Source: Oscillospiraceae bacterium
Lineage (GTDB): Bacteria > Bacillota > Clostridia > Oscillospirales > Ruminococcaceae
Assembly (NCBI GenBank): GCA_031285945.1
Contig: JAITVF010000039.1
Location: 1-12,541, forward strand
Direction of reading: 5' to 3'
Length of the DNA: 12,541 nt
This document shows, one piece after another, positions 6,224-12,263 of this stretch (the first letter of the stretch is position 1; every line of letters starts with the position of its first letter). Under the pieces are notes generated by a model. The model did not search any database. It saw only the letters and a program-made list of their open reading frames with translations, and had not been told where the DNA came from. Made by a program: the position numbers and the translations under genes.

Positions 6224-6267
6224 CCCGTAAACGGAAGACCGCTTATATCAAACCGGAGGTGGAAGCT

Positions 6268-7809
6268 TTGAACTTTCCCGTACTGAAGGGGGCGGCCTAC
6301 GCCCTTATCCAGGCCAACGACATGGTAGTTCACCAGGGCAGCACCCAGACAAGCGAGGTGCGCCTCAACCCCGATTCCGAGCATCTTAAAGAGATCCACA
6401 AGCACCTGCGCTCCTTCGAGGACTGCGTAGCCTATCCCCCAAACCAGGCTTATATCGGCAACATCCGCCCCAAGGACTTAAACGGCATAGCAAGGCCCTG
6501 GTACGAAAACCCCCTCAAGGACGCGACCCGCGACGGCAAGCACGGCGAAATGATGCCGCTCGACGAATTCTACGGCCTTATGAAGGCGGTCGACGCCTTT
6601 GATCTGGTGCTTCTCGAGGAAAGCTTCCAGAACAGGGTTCAGGAAAGGCTTCTTGCTCATCCCGCCGTAAAGGGCTGGAAGATGCTCGAAAAGCTTAATA
6701 AAAATCACGCGCAGCAGCCCCAGCTCGACGAGCTGGTGGCGGGGCATAAGGCTGAGCCCATGTATTTTGAGGGCAAGCTTATCGGCTGCGTTAAAAAGGC
6801 TCACGACTTCGACGCCGCCCTTTCAGAGCACGTAATGTTCGAGAACCTGGTCAGCAAGGCTTCGGCTGCCTTCTGCCTCCAGCTGCTCTTTAGCAAGACC
6901 GGCATAACCCCTTCCGACGTCGAGTATATCATAGAGTGCTCCGAGGAAGCCTGCGGCGATATGAACCAGCGGGGCGGCGGCAACTTTGCCAAGTCGATCG
7001 GCGAGGTCTGCGGCTGCCTGAACGCGACCGGCTCCGATACCCGCAGCTTCTGCGCGGGACCGGCTCACGCCCTTGTAGAGGCCTCGGCCCTTGTGCAGGC
7101 CGGCATATATAAGAACGTGGTCGTCGTGGCCGGCGGCGCTTCGGCAAAGCTGGGGCTCAACGCCAAGGATCATGTAAAGAAGGGGCTTCCCGTTCTTGAG
7201 GACTGCCTCGGCGCTTTTGCCGTTCATATCGGCGAGAACGACGGCGTTTCCCCGGTTATTCGAACCGATATCGTAGGCCGCCATACCATCGGGAGCGGCG
7301 CCTCGCCCCAGGCGGTCATGCAGGCCATCGTAGCCAATCCCTTAGACAACGCCGGCGTAAAGCTCAAGGATATCGACACCTTCTCGGTCGAGATGCAGAA
7401 CCCCGAGATCACCGAGCCGGCAGGCGCGGGCGACGTTCCAAAGGCCAACTACAAGATGATCGCGGCCCTCGGCGTCATGAGGGGCGATTTTGAAAAGGCC
7501 GACCTCAACAACGTGGTGGAGCGCATCGCCATGCCGGGCTTTGCTCCCACCCAGGGGCATATTCCCTCCGGCGTGCCATTTTTGGCCCACTGTAAGGAGC
7601 TTATGGGCGAGGGTAAGCTCAATCGCGCCATGATCGTGGGCAAGGGCAGCCTGTTTTTGGGCCGCCTCACCAACCTGTTTGACGGCGTCTCATTTATAGT
7701 TGAGAAGAACAGCGGCGTGATTTCAGGCGGCGGGGTGGATAAGGACGCAGTCCGCGCCATGATCGCCGAGGCCATGCAGGGCTTCGCGGCGTCGCTGCGC
7801 GCGGAGTAG
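6268..7809 (+). CDS. grdC: Glycine reductase component C subunit beta (TTG start)
   Basis: GrdC and GrdD form component C, which takes the carboxymethyl group from selenoprotein A and releases acetyl phosphate. I place the start at TTG 6268 because GGAGGT (6255-6260) is 7 nt upstream and the protein then opens MNFPVLKGAAYALIQ, as in the family; length is 513 residues. An ATG at 6139 is in frame but overlaps the end of grdB and would translate through the terminator-like hairpin. The protein resembles ketoacyl-ACP synthase III. The segment GSDTRSFCAGPAHALVEA (about 255-272) holds the candidate active Cys262, followed by VVVVAGG. A later IPSGVPFLAHCKELMGEGK segment is also present. The gene is followed 13 nt later by grdD. 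No Sec codon is present and no damage is seen. Confidence 0.95.
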   Translation: MNFPVLKGAAYALIQANDMVVHQGSTQTSEVRLNPDSEHLKEIHKHLRSFEDCVAYPPNQAYIGNIRPKDLNGIARPWYENPLKDATRDGKHGEMMPLDEFYGLMKAVDAFDLVLLEESFQNRVQERLLAHPAVKGWKMLEKLNKNHAQQPQLDELVAGHKAEPMYFEGKLIGCVKKAHDFDAALSEHVMFENLVSKASAAFCLQLLFSKTGITPSDVEYIIECSEEACGDMNQRGGGNFAKSIGEVCGCLNATGSDTRSFCAGPAHALVEASALVQAGIYKNVVVVAGGASAKLGLNAKDHVKKGLPVLEDCLGAFAVHIGENDGVSPVIRTDIVGRHTIGSGASPQAVMQAIVANPLDNAGVKLKDIDTFSVEMQNPEITEPAGAGDVPKANYKMIAALGVMRGDFEKADLNNVVERIAMPGFAPTQGHIPSGVPFLAHCKELMGEGKLNRAMIVGKGSLFLGRLTNLFDGVSFIVEKNSGVISGGGVDKDAVRAMIAEAMQGFAASLRAE

Positions 7810-7822
7810 GGGGGCTTATAAG

Positions 7823-8977
7823 ATGGATAATGTCAAACGCGAAATCGCTCAGGTTTTTGACGACATAGCCGACGGCCTTCTAACCGGAAGCTTTGGCGGC
7901 AGAACAAGGGTGGGCGTAACCATTATGGGGAGCGAGCACGGCGAGGAGGAGCTTCTTAAGGGAGCGGAGCTCGCCCAAGCGGCCGACCCTTCCCTCGAGG
8001 TGGTGGTCATCGGCTCCAGGCACGATACGGCCCTCACTCAGGTAGAGGCTGACTGCGACAGGTCGGCCCACGAAATCCTGGATAAAATGCTGGAGTCGGG
8101 CGAGCTTGACGCCGCCCTTACCATGCACTATTCCTTCCCCATAGGCGTATCTACCGTCGGGCGGGTGGTGACTCCCGGATATGGCAGAAAGATGTTCATC
8201 GCCAACACCACCGGCACCTCAGACACCGACAGGGCTTCGGCCATGCTCAAAAACGCAATCGGCGGAATTGCCGTCGCAAAGGCCTGCGGTAAGGCCGAGC
8301 CCACCGTGGGCATACTAAACCTGGACGGCGGCCGCCAGCTTGAGCGAGCTCTTATAAAGCTGCGCGACAACGGCTACCGCATAAACTTTACCGAGAGCGC
8401 AAGGGCCGACGGCGGCGTAGTGATGCGTGGCAACGATCTTTTGCAGGGCGTGCCCGACATCATGGTGATGGACTCACTTACCGGAAACGTTATAATCAAG
8501 GTTATGAGCGCCTTCCTCACCGGCGGCAGCTACGAGGGGCTGGGCGACGGCTACGGCCCCGGCGTCGGCGAGGGCTATGACCGTATTATAGGGATACTTT
8601 CCCGGGCTTCCGGCGCGCCGGTGGCGGCGGGGGCCATAGCCTATATGGGCGCCTGCGCAAAGGGCGGGCTTCTCAAAAAGGTAAACGCCGAGTTTAAAGC
8701 GGCCAAAAAGGCCGGGCTCGACGAAATTCTCGCGGGATTTGCGCAGGCTCAGGCAAAGCCGGCCTCTCAGGACGATGTCAAGGCGCCGCCCGAAAAGGTG
8801 GTCACGGCCGAGATTCCAGGCGTGGAGATCCTGGTTCTGGAGGACGCGGTCCGCGCTCTGTGGAAGGCGGGGATCTATGCGACCAGCGGCATGGGCTGCA
8901 CGGGGCCTATCATCCTTGTTGCCCCCGAGGACCGCGAGGGTGCGGTGGAGGCGCTGCGCAAGGCTGAATTTTTGTAG
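7823..8977 (+). CDS. grdD: Glycine reductase component C subunit alpha (acetyl phosphate-forming)
   Basis: GrdD is the subunit whose cysteine forms the acetyl thioester that phosphate attacks to give acetyl phosphate. The protein has 384 residues and is PlsX-like in overall design. The cysteine in YATSGMGCTGPIILVAP is residue 359, the same number as the active-site Cys359 described for Eubacterium acidaminophilum GrdD. The N-terminal part contains MGSEHGEEELLKGAELAQ, and the middle has NLDGGRQLERALIKLRDNGY and TGGSYEGLGDGYGPGVGEG. The start ATG at 7823 is 13 nt after the grdC stop, with a run of G (7809-7814) as ribosome binding site. It is the last gene of the operon: a strong bidirectional terminator begins 15 nt after the stop. 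Confidence 0.96.
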   Translation: MDNVKREIAQVFDDIADGLLTGSFGGRTRVGVTIMGSEHGEEELLKGAELAQAADPSLEVVVIGSRHDTALTQVEADCDRSAHEILDKMLESGELDAALTMHYSFPIGVSTVGRVVTPGYGRKMFIANTTGTSDTDRASAMLKNAIGGIAVAKACGKAEPTVGILNLDGGRQLERALIKLRDNGYRINFTESARADGGVVMRGNDLLQGVPDIMVMDSLTGNVIIKVMSAFLTGGSYEGLGDGYGPGVGEGYDRIIGILSRASGAPVAAGAIAYMGACAKGGLLKKVNAEFKAAKKAGLDEILAGFAQAQAKPASQDDVKAPPEKVVTAEIPGVEILVLEDAVRALWKAGIYATSGMGCTGPIILVAPEDREGAVEALRKAEFL

Positions 8978-8991
8978 GTGTTAATTCGATT

Positions 8992-9025
8992 AAAGGCCGC
9001 CGGTTTTATAAAACCGGCGGCCTTT
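8992..9025. terminator. Bidirectional intrinsic terminator at the end of the grd operon
   Basis: A 34-bp perfect palindrome has arms AAAGGCCGCCGGTTTT and AAAACCGGCGGCCTTT around a central AT. The GC-rich stem flanked by A and T runs should stop transcription on both strands, insulating the grd operon from the hydrolase gene. Confidence 0.85.
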
Positions 9026-9086
9026 GCCGCGCGATACTATCCGGGCGGCGCTTCGCATATAGATTAACACAGGGGGAGGTGATCCT

Positions 9087-10901
9087 GTGTTGCCGTCCGG
9101 CGAAGTGCAGGCTTGTATCCACGCGATGTCCCGGCTTGTTTACCTTAACGCTGTCCCGGCTATGGAGAAGGACGGGGCGCTCAGTATCGGAAGCCTTTTG
9201 GATTTTTACCTGGAAAGCCCTGCGGGACAGGCGTTTTTAAAGGCGCGGTTCGGCTTAATCCGGCAGGAGTACGGGCATTGGATAGGCTTTCTCTCGGAGG
9301 AGGCGCAGAAATACCGGGATTTCAGAATTACCGGCGTTCTCGACGACAACGCTCCAGGCGCCAGCGGCTTTTACGGCGCTACATACCGCTCGCCCGAGGG
9401 CTTTTGCGTAACGGCCTTTAGGGGGAGCGAGATATTCGGCATAGCAAGGCACGAGAACGACTACCGAAATGACTTTGCGCTAAGCTATCAGGCGCCGACG
9501 GCACAGCAGCGTATGGTGGACGTCTATCTTAAAAAATTCCCACCCGCCGATTCCTTCTGGCTGACCGGGCACTCGCTGGGCGGGAACCTTGCCCTATACG
9601 CGGCTATTGCAATGCCCGGATACCTGTGGGGAAGCTGCAAGGGCTGCTTTGCGCTAAACGCGCCGGGGTTCTGCGGCGAGTTTCTGGATAAATACCGTGG
9701 AGCTGTCGCGGCGCGCTCAGAGCGTATTCACCCATTGCAAAACGAGCACGATATCGTATCCTCACTTTTGCGCAACGCGGTCGAGCCTGAAATTGTCGCC
9801 TCGGCCTGCGACCCTTCGGCCGGTGAGGGCTTTTTTTCGATACTTTACCCCCACTCCAACTTCCAATTCGCAAAAGAAGAGGACGGAAGCTTTAAAATAT
9901 TGGTGGGAGGAGAAAAGAGCGGTCTCTGCCGCATGGCAAACTATTTGACCGAGCTTGTTCTCGCTCTGCCTATATTTTTGCGAAGGGAGCTGGCGGAAAA
10001 TCTTCTTGACGCCGTTTACGGGGAAGGCTTTTCCGAACGGCAGATGCGATCGGCTCTTTTATCCCTTGAAAAAACGCTGGCGCGCCACGCGGGCGAGCCT
10101 TCGGCTCTTCCGGCGGTGGGAGTCGCCTACGCGGCCGAGCTGCCGGGGTACGAGGCTTCCCCCGGAGTTTTGCGCGCATATCAGGCCTCGAAGGGGCCGT
10201 TCAGAAATCACGAGCTGGCCCATGTGCAAAAGCTGCTTTTGCGCCTTGCCTTTGAGGGTATAAAGGATCCTGTGCCCGCGGCGGGCCAGGAAGCGGCGGG
10301 TAGAGGAATAGACGATCTTATGGCCAGGGTCGCGAGGAAAAAAAGAGGCTTCGTCTCCTATAAAAACAGGCTCGCCACCTGCCGGGAGATGGCAGGCCTT
10401 ATCGACAGGCAGGGTGGGCCAAAAACAGAACAGGAGCATTACTTTCGCAATAAGCTCAATACCGCTCCCGGGTCGCTTGAGGAAATGCTTGCGGAGATAA
10501 AAAACCCAAAAGATATAAACTGGCGGCTTATGCCCGTTGAAAAGTCGGGGTATCATATGTTTGGGGAAAATGGCGCCTTCAACCTGAAGTTCCTGTCGGA
10601 CAACGGGATATTTGAGGCCGTTTATAATATGAACGGCGATCTGCTTACCGAAGAAAATGACCCCGAAAACATGGGAACACTAAACTACGCCAATCCCGAA
10701 ACGAATCCCGTAAAGCATCTGGTTTACGATATAACGCCATATTACCTGTGGGGAAACACGCTGCCGGCTGTGCGGCACGGACGCCTTGCCGCCGCCGAAA
10801 ATATCAAAAGGTTTTATGAAGACGAAGAAGCGATAGCATACCGCGAAAAAATAGAAAGGCTTATTGAGGAAGCGGAAAACGGAAGAACTGCTCCCGTTTA
10901 G
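9087..10901 (+). CDS. Alpha/beta-hydrolase (lipase-like, DUF2974/Mbeg1-like) with an unidentified C-terminal domain
   Basis: The protein has 604 residues and starts at GTG 9087 behind GGAGGTGATC, 7 nt upstream. Residues about 1-290 look like a lipase-type alpha/beta hydrolase: FRGSE at 111-115 (oxyanion region), DSFWLTGHSLGGNLALYAA with nucleophile Ser163, and likely partners Asp222 (QNEHDIVSS) and His256 (LYPHSNF). The arrangement resembles the DUF2974 family. A middle region (about 290-450) is helical and charged. Residues about 480-560 form a distinct segment with YHMFGENGAFNLKFLS, EAVYN, GTLNYANP, HLVYD and PYYLWGN, which I do not recognise with certainty. There is no signal peptide, so it is probably cytoplasmic or exported by a non-Sec route. 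The stop codon TAG (10899-10901) is formed at the edge of a MITE-like element, so the native C-terminus may have been different. The substrate is unknown. Confidence 0.75.
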   Translation: MLPSGEVQACIHAMSRLVYLNAVPAMEKDGALSIGSLLDFYLESPAGQAFLKARFGLIRQEYGHWIGFLSEEAQKYRDFRITGVLDDNAPGASGFYGATYRSPEGFCVTAFRGSEIFGIARHENDYRNDFALSYQAPTAQQRMVDVYLKKFPPADSFWLTGHSLGGNLALYAAIAMPGYLWGSCKGCFALNAPGFCGEFLDKYRGAVAARSERIHPLQNEHDIVSSLLRNAVEPEIVASACDPSAGEGFFSILYPHSNFQFAKEEDGSFKILVGGEKSGLCRMANYLTELVLALPIFLRRELAENLLDAVYGEGFSERQMRSALLSLEKTLARHAGEPSALPAVGVAYAAELPGYEASPGVLRAYQASKGPFRNHELAHVQKLLLRLAFEGIKDPVPAAGQEAAGRGIDDLMARVARKKRGFVSYKNRLATCREMAGLIDRQGGPKTEQEHYFRNKLNTAPGSLEEMLAEIKNPKDINWRLMPVEKSGYHMFGENGAFNLKFLSDNGIFEAVYNMNGDLLTEENDPENMGTLNYANPETNPVKHLVYDITPYYLWGNTLPAVRHGRLAAAENIKRFYEDEEAIAYREKIERLIEEAENGRTAPV

Positions 10902-10997
10902 GGCTTGTTTGATAAATGCTCCAGTTCGCGCTTTTGCCTAAAATCCACAAAATTTGGCAAAATGACTAACATGGGCTATTTATCAAACAAGCCCTAA
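10898..10997. mobile_element. MITE-like palindromic element, copy 2
   Basis: Perfect 20-bp terminal inverted repeats TTAGGGCTTGTTTGATAAAT (10898-10917) and their complement (10978-10997) flank a 60-bp core. The core resembles copy 1 (CCAGTTCGCGCTTTTGCC and AAATTTGGCAAAATGACTAACATGGG). Both ends carry TA, consistent with a TA target duplication of the IS630/mariner type, but because the repeat itself reads TTA...TAA this is not proof. It is shorter than copy 1 by about 65 bp in the middle. The left end overlaps the stop codon of the hydrolase gene. Confidence 0.8.
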
Positions 10998-11153
10998 GGT
11001 AAACGCGCCATAGCGTTTTGCGCGGCGGCATAAAGAGGCTTTCGTCACGCGCCGGCCACCTTCGGAATAGTCTGAATTACACAGAGCTACACCCTGTGCA
11101 TAAAGGCGGGGAAGTATAACTATGCCCCCGCTCTGTGAAAGGATGGAAACGAG

Positions 11154-11414
11154 ATGTTTTTTCGCCCGATGATGTGGCCGGGCTGCGGGTATGGCCCCGG
11201 GTATGGTCCCGGTTACGGCCCGGGATGCGGCTTTGGCCCCCCCGGATGCGGCTTTGGCCCGCGATGTGGCCCCGGCTTTGGCCCTCCCGGATGCGGCTTT
11301 GGCCCGCGGCCGGGGTTCGGCTCTTCGAACTTCAGCGTTTATGGCGGCATGAGCTTTGGCCGCTCGCGCGGATTCGGTCCATTTGTATTTGGCTACCCGA
11401 GAGGCTTCTGGTAG
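11154..11414 (+). CDS. Small Gly/Pro/Cys/Phe-rich repeat protein
   Basis: This 86-residue protein is low complexity: after MFFRPMMWPG it has GYGP repeats (about residues 12-23) and then three GCGFGP units separated by CGPGFGP-like spacers, ending SFGRSRGFGPFVFGYPRGFW. It has no domain that I recognise. Cysteines (six by my count) and aromatic residues in a Gly/Pro background suggest a structural or cross-linked protein, such as a spore coat or surface-layer component, but that is only inference. AAAGGA (11138-11143) lies 10 nt before the ATG and a strong terminator follows, so it looks like a real monocistronic gene. The 17-bp DNA unit GGATGCGGCTTTGGCCC occurs exactly three times (11223, 11244, 11289), so the repeats arose by recent duplication. 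No clear promoter was found upstream. Confidence 0.65.
   Translation: MFFRPMMWPGCGYGPGYGPGYGPGCGFGPPGCGFGPRCGPGFGPPGCGFGPRPGFGSSNFSVYGGMSFGRSRGFGPFVFGYPRGFW
11223..11305 (+). repeat. Short DNA repeats inside the Gly-rich gene
   Basis: The unit GGATGCGGCTTTGGCCC occurs exactly at 11223-11239, 11244-11260 and 11289-11305, with related CCCGGCTTTGGCCC units between. The spacing keeps the reading frame. Length variation between strains is likely. Confidence 0.8.
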
Positions 11415-11443
11415 TACATAGCAGCCTAGGCGCCATATACCGC

Positions 11444-11485
11444 AAAAATAAGAGAGGCGCAACATTTGCGCCTCTCTTATTTTTT
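11444..11485. terminator. Bidirectional terminator after the Gly-rich gene
   Basis: A perfect 19-bp stem has AAAAATAAGAGAGGCGCAA (11444-11462) pairing with its complement (11466-11484) around the loop CAT. A run of A precedes it and a run of T ends it, so it should act on both strands. It begins 29 nt after the stop of the repeat protein. Confidence 0.88.
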
Positions 11486-11503
11486 ATCCCGCAGCGTTAC
11501 CCC

Positions 11504-11532
11504 TTGCGCTTTGGGGCGCAGGAAACTATAAT
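11504..11532 (+). promoter_or_regulatory. Possible promoter of the MGMT-like gene
   Basis: A perfect -10 TATAAT (11527-11532) has TTGCGC (11504-11509) 17 bp upstream as a weak -35. Transcription would start near 11539, so the long inverted repeat at 11553-11613 would be in the 5' leader of the mRNA. Confidence 0.5.
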
Positions 11533-11552
11533 TTGTGGTACGTGCTATAGTG

Positions 11553-11613
11553 ATACTACTCCGCGATTAAAATCCTCGCAAGTCTTGAAACGATTTTAAT
11601 CGCGGAGTAGTAT
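11553..11613. repeat. Perfect 22-bp inverted repeat in the leader of the MGMT-like gene
   Basis: The arm at 11553-11574 (begins ATACTACTCCGCG, ends AAAATC) is exactly complementary to 11592-11613, with a 17-nt spacer that contains CAAGTCTTG. There is no T-run after either arm, so it is not an ordinary terminator. It ends 4 nt before the purine-rich ribosome binding site GGGGAGGG. It may be a transposable-element remnant or a regulatory hairpin. Confidence 0.75.
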
Positions 11614-11631
11614 GAAGGGGAGGGTTATGCT

Positions 11632-11973
11632 GTGGCGGGAGCTTTTTTCGAGGCCGTTTATCTTGTGGTGGCAAGAATTCCCAAAGGCAAGGTGGCAACC
11701 TACGGTCAGATCGCGCGGCTTGCCGGTAATCCCCGGGCGGCCCGGACGGTGGGCTGGGCGCTCCACGCCGTTCCGCTGGAGCTTGGGCTTGCCTGTCACC
11801 GGGTGGTTAACCGGGAGGGAACGATGGCTCCCGGCTTTGCTTTTGGCGGGCCGCAGATTCAGCGAGAGCGTCTCGCCCGGGACGGCGTGGCCTTTTTGCC
11901 CGACGGCCGAGTCGATATGGCCCGTTGCCTCTGGAGCCCCGGAATAGGCGGGGGGGCGCGCGTCCCCGAGTGA
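11632..11973 (+). CDS. MGMT-family DNA alkyltransferase-like protein
   Basis: The protein has 113 residues and starts at GTG 11632, 7 nt after GGGGAGGG. It matches the DNA-binding/active-site domain of O6-alkylguanine-DNA alkyltransferases: FFEAVYLVVARIPKGKVATYGQIARLAG is the winged-helix start, NPRAARTVGWALHAVP carries the arginine region, and LACHRVVNREG holds the active-site position. The canonical motif is PCHRV; here Pro is replaced by Ala (residue 54) but the acceptor cysteine Cys55 is kept. The N-terminal domain found in Ogt and Ada is absent, as in short alkyltransferase-like (ATL) proteins, though ATLs usually replace the cysteine. It is thus between a minimal methyltransferase and an ATL, probably repairing or flagging alkylated guanine. 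The neighbours do not suggest a pathway. Confidence 0.88.
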   Translation: MAGAFFEAVYLVVARIPKGKVATYGQIARLAGNPRAARTVGWALHAVPLELGLACHRVVNREGTMAPGFAFGGPQIQRERLARDGVAFLPDGRVDMARCLWSPGIGGGARVPE

Positions 11974-11992
11974 AAAATTATCTGCCGGGGGC

Positions 11993-12021
11993 TTGATAAA
12001 ACTCGTTTTTCCTGCGATAAT
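11993..12021 (+). promoter_or_regulatory. Probable promoter of mgtE
   Basis: The -35 TTGATA (11993-11998) and -10 GATAAT (12016-12021) are separated by 17 bp. Each differs from consensus at one base. Transcription should start near 12028, leaving a leader of about 235 nt before the mgtE ATG at 12264. Confidence 0.7.
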
Positions 12022-12038
12022 ATAAAAGCGGCGGATGT

Positions 12039-12064
12039 CCGGCCGGATCAGAGCCGGGCGTTTT
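12039..12064 (+). other. Weak hairpin early in the mgtE leader
   Basis: CCGGC (12039-12043) can pair with GCCGG (12053-12057), followed by GCGTTTT. The 5-bp stem and short T-run make it a marginal terminator or attenuator, or simply the end of the upstream transcript. Confidence 0.3.
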
Positions 12065-12070
12065 CTGTTT

Positions 12071-12103
12071 AGGGCTCGCTTGATAATTTATCAAACAAGC
12101 CTT
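12071..12103. mobile_element. Remnant of the MITE-like element, copy 3
   Basis: AGGGCTCGCTTGATAA is followed directly by TTTATCAAACAAGCCTT, which are the two termini of the element family joined with no core and with two changes in the left arm. It folds as a tight hairpin. It lies in the mgtE leader, so it would be transcribed. It is best explained as an internal-deletion derivative of copies 1 and 2. Confidence 0.7.
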
Positions 12104-12149
12104 GGCCAAAGGCTACGCCATATTATGAATATCCTGAATAAAGAGGAAG

Positions 12150-12254
12150 GTGAAACGCAAATGACCGACGGTCCCGACGGCGGCTGTAGACCATTCGGGG
12201 GAGAAGAAAAACTGCGTTTCACGCGCGGCGAACATCTCCCCTGAAAAAGGGGGA
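12150..12254 (+). promoter_or_regulatory. Structured leader upstream of mgtE with ribosome-site-masking hairpin
   Basis: GTGAAACGCA (12150-12159) is perfectly complementary to TGCGTTTCAC (12213-12222) and would close a 53-nt internal domain. Just downstream, TCCCC (12237-12241) can pair with GGGGA (12250-12254), hiding the GGGGG ribosome binding site of mgtE. I do not see the conserved M-box (Mg2+ riboswitch) segments here. The elements are visible in the sequence; a regulatory function is inference. Confidence 0.4.
12161..12244 (+). CDS. Possible 27-residue leader peptide upstream of mgtE
   Basis: A short ORF starts at ATG 12161 behind GAGGAAGG (12143-12150) and ends at TGA 12242-12244, which lies in the loop of the hairpin masking the mgtE ribosome binding site. 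It starts MTDGPDGGCRPFGGEE, rich in acidic residues, Gly and Pro. I recognise no homologue. Ribosomes ending here would open the hairpin and help mgtE initiation. It could equally be a chance ORF in a structured RNA. Confidence 0.3.
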   Translation: MTDGPDGGCRPFGGEEKLRFTRGEHLP

Positions 12255-12263
12255 TAATTATCA

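Noticed and set aside
6139..6267. ATG 6139 as the start of grdC
   Set aside because: It overlaps the grdB end, passes through a terminator-like hairpin and adds 43 residues not typical of the family; TTG 6268 has a good ribosome site.
11223..11305. CRISPR-like spaced repeats
   Set aside because: The 17-bp repeats are in-frame coding repeats with short, related spacers; no CRISPR features are present.
10983..11465. Long minus-strand ORF rich in Ala, Lys and Arg opposite the Gly-rich gene
   Set aside because: It is the complement of GC-rich repeats and overlaps a repeat element and a terminator; no ribosome site or family match is seen.
12028..12263. M-box (ykoK) or other known metal riboswitch before mgtE
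   Set aside because: By eye I could not find the conserved segments of the M-box; a covariance search would be needed to exclude it.
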